DNA of 63,514 nucleotides from Thermoplasmatota archaeon (GTDB lineage Archaea > Thermoplasmatota > Penumbrarchaeia > Penumbrarchaeales > Penumbrarchaeaceae). The notes beneath the pieces were generated by a model. That model saw nothing but the letters and a program-made list of their open reading frames with translations, was not told the DNA's origin and ran no database searches. The stretch is from assembly GCA_016928095.1 (NCBI GenBank), contig JAFGLL010000043.1, positions 1 through 63,514 of the forward strand, read 5' to 3'. Positions 1-9,496 of this stretch are shown in pieces. How positions within the stretch are numbered: position 1 is the stretch's first letter; each line of letters opens with the position of its first letter. The position numbers and the translations under genes are program-made.

Positions 1-2052
1 AGTGCTAACGATGGCCGTTACGTCGAATGGTATGTCTGTCAGGAACTTTGATGTGATGCGGATGCCGAAATAGACCTCCGCGTCGTTATATCCCAGTATG
101 TTGAACTGCGACCTTTCGGGAATGATCTCGAGTCCACCGCCCAGGTTCTCGTAGATGAAGAATGTCTCGTTGACGGGGGAGTAAGCGATATCGTAGGAGA
201 GTCCGAGGAACTCGTCCTTCAGGTTGAACTGCAATTCGATCTCCTGTGCTTCCACCACGGTCCATGTATCGTTGAATTCGACCTTGAAGGTGTATACTCC
301 GTCCCCGATATAGCTGTTGGTCGGTTCGTATCTGTTGCCTCCTGCCTCCGGTGTGAGAATGTTGTGGTCCTTTCCGTCCCCGTCCAGGAGCTCGAGTGAT
401 TTGAGATGCATTTCCGGTGGAACGGTCAGAACAACATATGCCGCTCCGCAGTAGCTCAATCCAGTCTTGGAGTTCTGGTGGTAGAAAGCTCCGAAGAACA
501 GATCAGGATAGTCATCGCTGTTGAAGTCCCCGGATGAAAGGCATGGATAGTAATAGTATCCGAGGTAGTCGTAGTAATTTCCTTTGATAGTGAGATCCGC
601 GTCGCTGCTTCCCTTGGAGTCTCCCCAGTCCGATGACCCGTACCAGAGCCAGAGCCCGCCGTTGGGGCTGTTCACGTAATATGAGCCGCCATAGAGGTCC
701 CAGATCCCGTCGTTGTCGAAATCATCGACGTGGAGGTTGGTGGGTCCCGCGACAGTGGTGTAGTCAGGGTGGTCCATATATCTTATCCTGGTGTCCCATG
801 TCCCACCTCCAAAGCTATCCAAAGACCCATCGCCCCAGAATATGTAAGCAGTTCCTGAGCTTGATCCCTTGGATGCGACCAGATCACAATTCCCGTCACC
901 GTTCATGTCTTTGCCGAACACATAACATCCAAAGTTATCACTGCTAGTGTCAGAGTACAACCAGTGATGTTCAGGCAGATCGGGGTCATCCTCAGAAAGG
1001 TCCATTATGGTCATATCTTTTGGCCATCTGGACCTATCATGGTATGTTCCCTCAAGGATATGGACACCTCCACAATCATAATTGTATGAGGAAGGATCAG
1101 AGCTGTCGAACCAGGCTTCATACCTACCCCCCACAATGAGTTCGTCTGCCCCGTCGCCGTTCATATCACCGATGAAAGGTCTCTGGGTACCAAGACTTTC
1201 CCAGGCATCGAAATACATGGTGGTATCGACCTGTTTTCCGTAGACAGAGGTATCATATTCTCCCTTTGCCGCATCGTACACGGAGTTCCAGAGAGGTCTA
1301 CCCCACCATATGTATGTCATACCCCAGATGGCATAATTCGAGCTCATGTCCTCCTCAGTGTACTCGGGGGCATTGAAGACCACTTCATCAAAACCGTCCC
1401 CGTCGATATCACCGGACCCGCAGAAGTGGCCAAGGTATCCCGACTTGTATGTACCGGGATCTCCCTTGAAGATCACATCCGCGTTCGAGGCTTTCAGGGA
1501 TACTTTCTTGGGCCAGGTGGTCTTTCCGAAGAAGACGTACCCCTCCCCGGCATAGTTATTGGCCCCGTCTGCACCTATGAGAAGATCGTCGATACCGTCC
1601 CCGTTCACATCTCCCACGGCCAAGCTCATACCGAAGTAACCGTAGGTTGAAGTGCCAGCAATGGTGACGTTGGCATTGTTGGGATCGTTCCACGGGTGAA
1701 CGTTCTTTATACCGAAATAAATGTCAACTTCCCCATTGTCATTGCTGGTACCCTGGGCCCCGATGATGTAATCATCATGCCCGTCCCCGTCGAGGTCTCC
1801 GGTCGTCACGGAAGAGCCTAAGTAACTGTACTGTGTCGTTCCTTCGAACAACTGGTCGGCCTTGTCGCCGGAGTACAGGTCGATGGTACCTGTCAGTCTT
1901 GGGCCGGGTCCGGCTATTGGTCCGAAGACCCCATTCTCCTCTGCAGAGGTTGGTATGATGTTCATCATCGTGAATGCTGAAAGAAGAAGCATCCCGACCA
2001 TCACCAACGAAATCTTCTTTACGCTATATAATCCAAAATACTCCTGTCTCAC
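1..2052 (-). CDS. Secreted FG-GAP (integrin alpha-like beta-propeller) repeat protein, 3' end cut by window edge
   Basis: The frame is open from a GTG at 2052 to base 1, giving 684 codons without a stop, so the C-terminus lies beyond the left edge. GTG is preceded by a good SD (GGTGAT). Residues 1-36 form a signal peptide: a short basic start, then a hydrophobic stretch, then Ala before the mature protein. At least six FG-GAP style calcium-binding loops of the form GDxDGDGxDD follow (for example GDLDGDGHDDYIIGAQ, GDVNGDGIDDLLIGA and GDMNGDGADELIVGG), each spaced about 60-90 residues. Such repeats form an extracellular beta-propeller. After about residue 540 the repeats give way to a beta-rich domain. 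A TATA-like run (AATATATAC on the minus strand, near 2131-2140) suggests a leader of about 55 bases. Its role is unknown; cell-surface binding or S-layer association is inference. Confidence 0.85.
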   Translation of the reverse strand, partial: MRQEYFGLYSVKKISLVMVGMLLLSAFTMMNIIPTSAEENGVFGPIAGPGPRLTGTIDLYSGDKADQLFEGTTQYSYLGSSVTTGDLDGDGHDDYIIGAQGTSNDNGEVDIYFGIKNVHPWNDPNNANVTIAGTSTYGYFGMSLAVGDVNGDGIDDLLIGADGANNYAGEGYVFFGKTTWPKKVSLKASNADVIFKGDPGTYKSGYLGHFCGSGDIDGDGFDEVVFNAPEYTEEDMSSNYAIWGMTYIWWGRPLWNSVYDAAKGEYDTSVYGKQVDTTMYFDAWESLGTQRPFIGDMNGDGADELIVGGRYEAWFDSSDPSSYNYDCGGVHILEGTYHDRSRWPKDMTIMDLSEDDPDLPEHHWLYSDTSSDNFGCYVFGKDMNGDGNCDLVASKGSSSGTAYIFWGDGSLDSFGGGTWDTRIRYMDHPDYTTVAGPTNLHVDDFDNDGIWDLYGGSYYVNSPNGGLWLWYGSSDWGDSKGSSDADLTIKGNYYDYLGYYYYPCLSSGDFNSDDYPDLFFGAFYHQNSKTGLSYCGAAYVVLTVPPEMHLKSLELLDGDGKDHNILTPEAGGNRYEPTNSYIGDGVYTFKVEFNDTWTVVEAQEIELQFNLKDEFLGLSYDIAYSPVNETFFIYENLGGGLEIIPERSQFNILGYNDAEVYFGIRITSKFLTDIPFDVTAIVST

Positions 2053-2352
2053 GGTATCACCCCACTCAAGTTCAAAGGACCTGCATTGCCGAGCCTTACG
2101 ATCTTGCGGTAGAGCACCAGGAAATTACGTATATATTGGTATTTGTTGGAAATTCCCATGTTATTTAAAGAAATCTGACCCTGAACGGAACCTGGTCGAA
2201 AAGCCAGGAAAGGTTATGGATTATCCTTTCATCCGATGTAAATATAGATAACATGAGATATTTTCGATCATATGGGTCCATATGGACCGGAAACATTTTT
2301 GTAGGGATCAGCGTTTGGACCGGACATAGGGATATGTGATATTGAAACAAAG
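2053..2352. other. Intergenic region between divergent genes
   Basis: Three hundred AT-rich bases separate the leftward FG-GAP protein gene from the rightward glycosyltransferase gene. The region holds a TATA-like run for the leftward gene near 2131-2140 and a perfect 14-bp palindrome at 2275-2288. I found no RNA gene here. Short open frames in it have no recognisable protein. Confidence 0.6.
2275..2288. promoter_or_regulatory. Perfect 14-bp palindrome, possible operator
   Basis: GGTCCATATGGACC is its own reverse complement. It sits 65 bases before the GTG start of the glycosyltransferase gene and within the promoter-bearing region of two divergent genes. A dimeric regulator site is possible, but no second copy was noticed and no regulator is known. 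Confidence 0.3.
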
Positions 2353-3306
2353 GTGTGTGGACCCTTGGGGAAAACAGAAGTAAGCATAGTGATACCGGTC
2401 TATAACGAAGAGGATAATATCAAAGCCCTTCACCTGAGGGTATCAAAGGAGATCTCCAGGCTGACCTCTCGTTACGAGGTGCTGTACATCGATGATGGCA
2501 GCAGGGATGGGACCTTGAAAAAGCTCCTGAATATAGCTGACAGTGATCCCCGGGTGACGATTGTAACATTCTACCGTAATTTCGGAAAGGCGAACGCCCT
2601 TTATACCGGTTTTCAGCACGCCGGGGGCGACATCGTGATCACCATGGATGGAGATCTTCAGGATGACCCTTCCGAGTTCAAGCACTTCCTCGATAGATTG
2701 GATGAAGGTTATGATCTTGTCACCGGATGGAAGTACCAGAGAAAGGACCCCCTTGGAAAGAAGATACCATCGAAGCTTTTCAATTTTCTGGTAAGGAAGA
2801 TGACGGGGGTCAACGTCCATGACTCGAACTGCGGCTTCAAGGCATACCGTAGGGAGGTTGTTCAGAAAATAGATGTTTATGGTGAATTCCACCGCTACCT
2901 CCCGATGATGGCCAGCTGGAGAGGGTTCAGGGTCGGCGAGATCAAGGTCAAGCACCATAAAAGGACCCACGGCCGGTCCAAGTATGGCTGGGAGAGGCTC
3001 TTCAAGGGTTTCATGGACCTGTTCTCCGTATCATTCCTGATGAAGTACGGGAGGTCCCCTCTCTATCTGTTCGGCACTCTTTCCGGGTTCTTCCTTGCCC
3101 TGGCGGTGGCCGGGACCGTATGGACTGTGGTCGATGCGCTCATGGACATCACATCGATGGAATGGGTGTTCGGTCTGGTTAGCCTGATGTTGCTATTCTT
3201 CTCTCTGACCATGTTCTCTTTCGGTCTGCTATCGGAGATGATGCTTCAGACGGTCGGCCACCAGAACATGACGAAGAACCATTACAGGGTGATAAAGGCC
3301 AAATGA
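2353..3306 (+). CDS. Family 2 glycosyltransferase, DPM1/GtrB-like, with two C-terminal membrane helices
   Basis: The enzyme should move a sugar from a nucleotide donor to a dolichyl or polyprenyl phosphate on the cytoplasmic face. The GT-A domain covers residues 8 to about 225, with the N-terminal nucleotide-binding strand (VSIVIPVYNEEDN), a DDGSRDGT motif, the metal-binding segment MDGDLQDDP and the acceptor-side motif NCGFKAYRR. Two hydrophobic helices follow, at about 236-260 and 268-293, as in GtrB/DPM-type proteins. Length (317 aa) is normal for that group. The start is GTG; no ATG lies in frame nearby. It neighbours several other membrane glycosyltransferases, which supports a role in building a lipid-linked glycan. 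The exact sugar cannot be told. Confidence 0.85.
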   Translation: MCGPLGKTEVSIVIPVYNEEDNIKALHLRVSKEISRLTSRYEVLYIDDGSRDGTLKKLLNIADSDPRVTIVTFYRNFGKANALYTGFQHAGGDIVITMDGDLQDDPSEFKHFLDRLDEGYDLVTGWKYQRKDPLGKKIPSKLFNFLVRKMTGVNVHDSNCGFKAYRREVVQKIDVYGEFHRYLPMMASWRGFRVGEIKVKHHKRTHGRSKYGWERLFKGFMDLFSVSFLMKYGRSPLYLFGTLSGFFLALAVAGTVWTVVDALMDITSMEWVFGLVSLMLLFFSLTMFSFGLLSEMMLQTVGHQNMTKNHYRVIKAK

Positions 3307-3315
3307 TACACCTCC

Positions 3316-3819
3316 TCAATGATCTGAAAAGGGGTATGGTATAGGTAGAGGCACATCACACTTCAATGGTCCTGAGACCCTCTGTGTGTACTCCAATCCT
3401 GTCAACACTTCATGCTCCAGTACATCGAAGACCAGGATGACCGTCACGTTCTCTCCGGGGTCGATCTTGCCGAAACTATATTCCTCGCTGTTGAAGACCC
3501 ATATCCTATCTCCACTATCGGTGGTCCCGTAAAAATGCGGTATGGAGACCTGGAAGGCTGCATCATCGTTGAGGTTCGTGATATTGACGCTTAGTACCTG
3601 CCATTTTTTTCCATCTACCGGGTACTGACCTTCAATGGGGCCATAAGTGGACCACGATGACTGGACATCGATCGAGATGTCCGGTTCCACCAGCTCATCG
3701 ACCTCCTTATAGTTCGAGGCTATCCCCACGACCGTGAGGAGGGTAACTATCGTAAGAAGGGCCGCGATCTCCTTGTATCCTATCCCGATCGTCACATAGG
3801 TGGAGAATTCTGAAACCAT
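3316..3819 (-). CDS. Small signal-anchored secreted protein, DUF4352-like
   Basis: I start this 167-residue protein at the ATG at 3819, which leaves room for the divergent promoter of the next gene; the frame is open further upstream, but that part overlaps the neighbouring coding region. Residues about 15-35 are one hydrophobic helix (signal peptide or anchor). The rest is beta-rich and extracellular. The pattern near the C-terminus (FGKIDPGENVTVILVFDV) resembles the PG-x-tv-x-x-lvFdv signature of DUF4352/immunoglobulin-like secreted domains. It lies between two glycosyltransferase genes and ends 9 bases from the end of the convergent upstream one. Function is unknown. Confidence 0.65.
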   Translation of the reverse strand: MVSEFSTYVTIGIGYKEIAALLTIVTLLTVVGIASNYKEVDELVEPDISIDVQSSWSTYGPIEGQYPVDGKKWQVLSVNITNLNDDAAFQVSIPHFYGTTDSGDRIWVFNSEEYSFGKIDPGENVTVILVFDVLEHEVLTGLEYTQRVSGPLKCDVPLPIPYPFSDH

Positions 3820-3900
3820 AAGGCTTTTTGGATGGACCCTGCATTTTTTGGACCTTATTATCACAGCAATTAGTTTAATTGGTAGTGCAATCCCCATACG

Positions 3901-5433
3901 ATGGAAACCGTTCCGATCGCGAGTGGGGAGAAATATCATGAAAAATGGCGCGGTGTGTGGCCTTATGTCCCATTGATCGTTCTTGCCTTTTTGTATGTTG
4001 TCTTCCTTGTCCTTTCGGCCGTATCCGGGTCCGACTGGAGTAACTTCAAGGTACATCTCATGATATGGTTCCTTTCGTTCCTGGGGTTGTTCTATCTCCT
4101 GTTACGCTCCCCCCTTATCCGGAGGCTCGAAGCCATTAACCCTGCATGGATGGCGGTCCTCATCTTCTTGTTGACGCTGTTGTTACATCTTCCATTCCTG
4201 TTGAGCGAACCTTCCATGTCCCAGGACATCCTAAGACTTGGAAGAAGGGGGGAGCTTCTCATGGACGGGAATTTCCCGTACCGTGATTTCGATGTCAACA
4301 AACCCCCTCTATATATCTGGATGGTAGGTCTGCTCTCACTGCCCTTCGGGGCCGAACAGATAGTGTTCAGGACCGCTTTCTCCATAGCGAACGCCCTGAT
4401 ACCAACAGTTATGTTCCTGATACACAGGGGATCCGTCATTTACGATCATGGCGTCAAGAAGGGTCCTTTCGGGATATCGGTCCCGAACATCAATTGGATG
4501 GCTGCGGCACTGGGGTATTCCCTTTGCCCGATCACATTGATAGAGACCGGGGTAGGTGGACATTTCGATCCGGTGGTCGTACTCACTTCTGTTCTGGCTT
4601 TCCTGTTCCTTATCAGGAAGAGACCCACTATCAGCGCTCTTTTCCTCGGGATGGGGTTCGCATTGAAACTCTATCCGGCGTTCCTTGCCCCAATATTCTT
4701 CCTCTCCATACCTGGATGGAAGGATCGAACCAAGTTCGTTGGAGCTTTCTTCGTCATCCCTGTTCTGGCCTCGCTTCCGGTGCTCTTCGTGGACCCTGCC
4801 CTTATAGGTGAATATCTCCGCTATCAGTTCGTGAACTGGTATTCTGGCTTTTCCATCAGGTATCTGCTCGAGATCATAACCTCCTCCGTCTCACTATCGG
4901 GAAAAGCCGCTTATTATGTGATGACAGCTGTCCTCCTTCTCGGGACGGTCTATCTGCTTCTTAGAGGTCTTGCGGGAAGGATCAAACGCATCGATACAAG
5001 TGTTCCTTTCACCCTTCTTCTGCTCCTCTCTTTCATGGGTGTGGCCCTATCCTCTGCTTTCTTCTTCCGTGGAGCCAGGACCGCTATGGATCTCGTATCG
5101 GCTGTCGTATCAGGTCTCTACTCGATCCTGCTGATCGGCGCTGGCGTTTACCTATTCCTTCATTGGAGACCGATCGGCAAGCCCGAATTTCAAGGCCTAT
5201 ACCCTCGATCCATCTTTATCAGGCAAATAGGGATGGAATGGGTCCCGCTCCTGTCCTCGTGCATCCTGCTTCTGGTGGTACTCACCTCGGCCCAGTTTCA
5301 CCCCTGGTATATTGCCTGGATCCTACCCTTCTCCATGGCATCAGGGAATACATACTGGAGCTGGTCGACGCTCCTTCTGCTGTCTTCCCTTCAATACAAT
5401 TACTATCCTCCCTGGGAGATAGGCCTCTTCTAG
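3901..5433 (+). CDS. Polytopic GT-C type glycosyltransferase (GT87/DUF2029-like)
   Basis: This is a 510-residue integral membrane protein with roughly eleven hydrophobic helices. GT-C enzymes use lipid-phosphate sugars on the outer face of the membrane. The segment with DGNFPYRDFDVNKPPLYIW, in the first extracellular loop, resembles the acidic loop motif of PMT/GT-C enzymes. GMGFALKLYPAFLAPIFF resembles the conserved K-x-x-P helix of GT87/DUF2029. A TTTAATT box centred near 3876 lies 26 bases before the ATG, so the mRNA is probably leaderless. It shares a short upstream region with the divergent small secreted protein. Substrate and acceptor are unknown; a role in surface glycan assembly is inferred from neighbours. 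Confidence 0.75.
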   Translation: METVPIASGEKYHEKWRGVWPYVPLIVLAFLYVVFLVLSAVSGSDWSNFKVHLMIWFLSFLGLFYLLLRSPLIRRLEAINPAWMAVLIFLLTLLLHLPFLLSEPSMSQDILRLGRRGELLMDGNFPYRDFDVNKPPLYIWMVGLLSLPFGAEQIVFRTAFSIANALIPTVMFLIHRGSVIYDHGVKKGPFGISVPNINWMAAALGYSLCPITLIETGVGGHFDPVVVLTSVLAFLFLIRKRPTISALFLGMGFALKLYPAFLAPIFFLSIPGWKDRTKFVGAFFVIPVLASLPVLFVDPALIGEYLRYQFVNWYSGFSIRYLLEIITSSVSLSGKAAYYVMTAVLLLGTVYLLLRGLAGRIKRIDTSVPFTLLLLLSFMGVALSSAFFFRGARTAMDLVSAVVSGLYSILLIGAGVYLFLHWRPIGKPEFQGLYPRSIFIRQIGMEWVPLLSSCILLLVVLTSAQFHPWYIAWILPFSMASGNTYWSWSTLLLLSSLQYNYYPPWEIGLF

Positions 5434-5473
5434 TTGGTAATGATACAGTACCAGTTTGTTATAGAAGGAATAT

Positions 5474-7060
5474 TCACGGTCCTTCTCTCAGGTAGATATT
5501 GAAAGAGTCGAATCCAATGGGGATCTCCCCTTCCGTGGAGGAGGAACTCCCCGCTCTGGTGTAGGCCTTGTGGAACTCATAACTATCCTTGATGAACTCA
5601 ATGTACTGTTCGAAATTGGACAGTTCATATGTTATGATAACAAGTGAGACATCGTTCTTGACGGTGATGTTGATCAGTTCTTCATCGGTAAGCATGGGAT
5701 ATCTGACCATGGCGAGGTTGGTGGCCCTGGGGGGTTGGAGCCTCCCGGCATAGACACCTATGATAGGATCGCCCGAGATTATCAGGTCATCCTCATCGGT
5801 CAGGAACTCGACCTCCCTGGCAATATCCCGTTCTATGACCCTGTCGGTGGTGAAGACCATTACGGTCTCGAACCCGAGCGATACGGTCAGGTAGAGAACA
5901 CCAGCGAGAACCAGCATCTTTGACAATTGGACCTTCCCATATCTTTGGGGGTGGGATACACTGATCTTATCTGCATCTTCACAGTTGGATATTGTTTCCA
6001 TCAAACTGACAAATCCCCTGCCGCCAAGATAGCAGATCGGTGGAAGAAGTAATATCAGATAATGCTCCCAGACCGTGGATTGGAATATAATGAAGATGAA
6101 GAGGGGGATGGCCCAGACAAGCATCAGCTGGGTGTTGCGGTCCCTCCATTCGCGAGGGACCGAAACAAATGAAAGAACGATGGGGACCAGGGTGAATAGA
6201 ATGAAAAGTGAGATGGTCCGGACCTTTTCCATGATGGGCATCGAGGGTCTGCTGAGATTGTCGAGCAGCATTCCGTCAAGGGTGCTGGAGAACCCGTAGA
6301 TGGACATCAGGAGGATTGTCGGTACCAATGTCGACACTGCCAGAAGTGCTATGTGCCAGGGTTCGACCCCGTTCCTCTCATCCTTCTTCCGGTCCTTAAT
6401 ATTGAGGATAAGCATGTAAGACCCGAGAGAGAGGATCGGTATGACAGCGAAGAGCTTGGACATGACGGAAAAGGAGAAGAGCACTCCGCAGATTACAAGA
6501 AGTGCCGCGGTCCTAGACGAGTGCTGGGGGGTGTAGTGCTTCCCATCCCTACCTTTTTCTATTTCGGTGGTATCGAAATACCGTTGAAGTGCATAGAGAC
6601 CGAAGATCAACATTACAGTGGCATAAAGGTCGAAACTGACCCGTCGGCTTTCCTTGAAATAGACATAGTTCAATGCAAGGAACAGGGAGGATGCCATGGC
6701 CAGTCTTCTGGGGCCTGACCTACCCGAGATCAGCATCATCCCGATGACCCCTGCCAGCGATAATATCACCGTCATAGACCTGGCCAGAAGAGGGTCGCCA
6801 TTCAGGATTTCGATAATGAAGGAGAATAGAGGTCCTTGTTGCGTGTTGATATCAGAGTACATTCTGTAACCTTCATTGACCAGCCTCCCGGTCATGAGGA
6901 ACACTCCCTCATCCGTCCCGTTGTTCCCAAGCGATCCGGAATACCCCGGGAAGCTGAAAGGGTTCATGAGGTTGCTGAACCTGAGGATCCCCGATAGTAC
7001 CAGGACCGCTATATAGGGAAAAGCGCTCTGGATGGTCCCTGCCCAGTACTCCTTGTTCAT
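5474..7060 (-). CDS. Polytopic GT-C type glycosyltransferase (GT39/PMT_2-like)
   Basis: This integral membrane protein of about 528 aa has a first extracellular loop containing DEGVFLMTGRLVNEGYRMY and a QQGPLF motif. These match the acidic and Q-G-P elements of PMT_2/GT39 enzymes, which transfer a sugar from a dolichyl-phosphate donor. About eleven hydrophobic helices are followed by a C-terminal soluble part of about 120 residues. The ATG at 7060 lies 26 bases after a TATA-like TCTATATGG centred at 7086, which supports a leaderless start; a TTG one codon earlier is less likely. It follows the YfhO-like gene on the same strand. The acceptor (lipid-linked glycan or protein) is not determinable. 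Confidence 0.75.
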   Translation of the reverse strand: MNKEYWAGTIQSAFPYIAVLVLSGILRFSNLMNPFSFPGYSGSLGNNGTDEGVFLMTGRLVNEGYRMYSDINTQQGPLFSFIIEILNGDPLLARSMTVILSLAGVIGMMLISGRSGPRRLAMASSLFLALNYVYFKESRRVSFDLYATVMLIFGLYALQRYFDTTEIEKGRDGKHYTPQHSSRTAALLVICGVLFSFSVMSKLFAVIPILSLGSYMLILNIKDRKKDERNGVEPWHIALLAVSTLVPTILLMSIYGFSSTLDGMLLDNLSRPSMPIMEKVRTISLFILFTLVPIVLSFVSVPREWRDRNTQLMLVWAIPLFIFIIFQSTVWEHYLILLLPPICYLGGRGFVSLMETISNCEDADKISVSHPQRYGKVQLSKMLVLAGVLYLTVSLGFETVMVFTTDRVIERDIAREVEFLTDEDDLIISGDPIIGVYAGRLQPPRATNLAMVRYPMLTDEELINITVKNDVSLVIITYELSNFEQYIEFIKDSYEFHKAYTRAGSSSSTEGEIPIGFDSFNIYLREGP

Positions 7061-7135
7061 CAATTCTTGACATTATTGTCCCCATATAGACCTTTCCAAG
7101 ATATAACGATGAAAATAACCTTCAAAAAGGTTTCC

Positions 7136-9457
7136 TCAGGGGTATCTATCATAAATGAGGCTGACCTTATGATCCCCTTCGTTGAGGTAAACACCGGTCA
7201 GTCCATGGTAGACCCTATCAACGTTGTCTCTATCTCCGTCCACGATGACATCCCAGGACCCGTAGTAGCTCTGGCTGATCACCAGGAAACCGGTTTCTTG
7301 GAGCCTCGCTTCGATGTCGATCCGGTTGTTCGTCCTTTGAATGATCCGGGGTTCGATATCGATCACAGAAGGAGTTCCTTTCTGTCCCCGGACCATGGGG
7401 TTACAATTTATCAGGACCCCGTCAAGGGGATCGAACCCGTCCCGGGCCATCATCTTCAAGATCGTTTCGTCATCCGCAACGGTGAAGTTCGAGACAATGA
7501 ACGCTCGCGGGCATGCATTGGGGTTCTCGTAGATGAGGACGGGATCCTCCCCTGTCTGATTGAATACAAGCTTGAACCCGGTATCACTCAACTTGTCCCT
7601 CGATACTACGTATCTGACACCGAGAAGGTCAAGGACTGGATGGTCCGCGCTCCCCTCGAGTTCCCGGATGGAACTGACCAGCTCGGAATAATACCTGAGC
7701 CTGAGCGGATTATAACCATCCACGGTCTCGATACCGTATATTATCTGATAATTGTCCCCGATGATATCATCTGGATCATGTACCCGGTATCCGTCGCAGT
7801 TCTCCTGCAGGAAGGAGATGAAGGGTTGGATCTCATAGATCTCGTCTTGGTCTTTCGAGTCGATGAAAGGCATGTGGTATATTGCCAGGTTGATGAAGAT
7901 GAACAGCGTGAGGACCGTCCCGAAATACCTCGGCATCTCCTTTCTCTTGGACCTCCATATCAGGACCCCGGTCGTTAATGTCAAAAGAAGTATAAAGACC
8001 AGTATATCGATGACCGCAGTATCGAAGGCCGAGCCGATGAGTGATGTATATTCCGATGCATTGTCCCCCTCGCCGAACACCTTCATTATGACTTCCTCCG
8101 CAAGGTCGGCGATCGGGACTTCAAGAATAAGCATGAGAAAGACCACGACCAAGATTGATGCCGAGGCGATCAATAGAGAGCGTTCGATCTTCAGTATCCT
8201 TCTCAGGTCCGAATACTTCAACCTGCTCCTGAGGTGCCTGAAACCGAAACCAGCCAGTATAGAACAGGAGAAGAGGGATAGGAGAACAAATCGGGACGGC
8301 GCCCTGAGGATATCAAAACCCGGGACCAGCCTCCAGAATACCCAGTATAAGGGAGTGAACCTTCCCATTGCCATTATCAGGGAAAAGATACCTAGACCTA
8401 GGAAGAACCTGAAGTAACGTTCCTTCCGGTATCTGAACGAGAAGAGGAGAAGTACCAGGGTAGGTATGCCGACGTATATGGAAAGCTCCCAGTAGTTCCA
8501 TAGACTCCAGCAGTTATCTTCCAGAGGGGTTCCGAAAAGCCTCGGGGCAAGGAGTGTTATCAGGTTCCAGGGCGGCAGTGAGTAATCTGTCACCCACAGG
8601 TAGCTCATTCCGCCGCTCCTAGTCGATCCCTGGGTCAGGATGTAGGAGGGAACGATCTGCAAGGATGAGGTGAAAATGGCGATCATCGCTCCTGTAAGAG
8701 GTCCGGGAAGTGTTCTCATGAGGTTCTTTAACTTCCGCATGGACCTGCGATGCCAGCGGATATGGTAGATATAAGATATTATCAGCATGATCGCCGAGAA
8801 AAGGACGATCTGTATATGACCCGCCAGGAACTGGTTCCCCACCAGAAGTCCTGTGATCACCCCCCACTTCAAGCTGTTCCTTTTCAAAGCATGATCGAAG
8901 GTCAGGTATATCATCGGTATCCAGCTTGCAGAGCATACCTGGCCGTAGTGTCCGGAATATACATGCCCCATGAAATATCCGCTGAAGATGAATACCATAG
9001 ATGAGATGAACGAAGCATTCCGGTCCAGTCCGACCCTTCGTGCAACCAGATATACGGATAAGCCCGCAATGAACAGATGGAGCATGAAACTCAGACCGAA
9101 AGCAGAATGGACAGGAAAGACCATGAAAAGGACAAGATTGATGGGATAGAAGAACCCAAGCTGCATGTTTGCAAGGAGCGGCTCACCACCGAAGTTGAAC
9201 GGGTTCCAGAAGGGCAGCTCCCCATCCCTCATCGATCTATCCGCGACGAGCCTCCATGGATAGAACTGATCGATGGTGTCCGAATGGGGGGAATATATCA
9301 TATGGTCGGGTTCCAGCAGGATCCTCCAGAAGAAGATGGTAACCGTAATAAATATCAATAAAATGAAGAAAGGGTCGCTATTCAGAAAGCGCCGCAAACG
9401 GTTCTTTCGGTCCATCATCTCCAGAAGGTCCGCCGATGAGCCAGTATCTCCCATCAT
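7136..9457 (-). CDS. YfhO-like polytopic membrane protein (GT-C superfamily)
   Basis: The protein has 773 residues with about twelve hydrophobic helices. The opening segment reads DQFYPWRLVADRSMRDGELP then FWNPFNFGGEPLLAN, which matches YfhO-family proteins: an acidic first loop, then a W-N-P motif. The C-terminal soluble domain carries QSYYGSWDVIVDG and an NEGDHKVSLIYD segment, also typical of YfhO. In Firmicutes YfhO glycosylates lipoteichoic acid; the archaeal role is unknown. The usual final pair of helices after the beta-domain is absent, because the frame stops right after the beta-strand. A TATATCC box at 9474-9481 supports a leaderless start at one of two adjacent ATGs (9457 or 9454). 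It probably contributes to surface glycan synthesis. Confidence 0.75.
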   Translation of the reverse strand: MMGDTGSSADLLEMMDRKNRLRRFLNSDPFFILLIFITVTIFFWRILLEPDHMIYSPHSDTIDQFYPWRLVADRSMRDGELPFWNPFNFGGEPLLANMQLGFFYPINLVLFMVFPVHSAFGLSFMLHLFIAGLSVYLVARRVGLDRNASFISSMVFIFSGYFMGHVYSGHYGQVCSASWIPMIYLTFDHALKRNSLKWGVITGLLVGNQFLAGHIQIVLFSAIMLIISYIYHIRWHRRSMRKLKNLMRTLPGPLTGAMIAIFTSSLQIVPSYILTQGSTRSGGMSYLWVTDYSLPPWNLITLLAPRLFGTPLEDNCWSLWNYWELSIYVGIPTLVLLLFSFRYRKERYFRFFLGLGIFSLIMAMGRFTPLYWVFWRLVPGFDILRAPSRFVLLSLFSCSILAGFGFRHLRSRLKYSDLRRILKIERSLLIASASILVVVFLMLILEVPIADLAEEVIMKVFGEGDNASEYTSLIGSAFDTAVIDILVFILLLTLTTGVLIWRSKRKEMPRYFGTVLTLFIFINLAIYHMPFIDSKDQDEIYEIQPFISFLQENCDGYRVHDPDDIIGDNYQIIYGIETVDGYNPLRLRYYSELVSSIRELEGSADHPVLDLLGVRYVVSRDKLSDTGFKLVFNQTGEDPVLIYENPNACPRAFIVSNFTVADDETILKMMARDGFDPLDGVLINCNPMVRGQKGTPSVIDIEPRIIQRTNNRIDIEARLQETGFLVISQSYYGSWDVIVDGDRDNVDRVYHGLTGVYLNEGDHKVSLIYDRYP

Positions 9458-9496
9458 GATGAACCACTATCTCGGATATAGGTTCTAACATCTATA

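Noticed and set aside
7130..7160. TGA read-through (selenocysteine or pyrrolysine) at the end of the YfhO-like gene
   Set aside because: The sequence after the TGA is not hydrophobic and does not resemble the missing family segment.
7067..7978. 303-codon open frame on the plus strand
   Set aside because: It is antisense to the well-supported YfhO-like gene. The translation is low complexity in residue pattern and has no recognisable motif.
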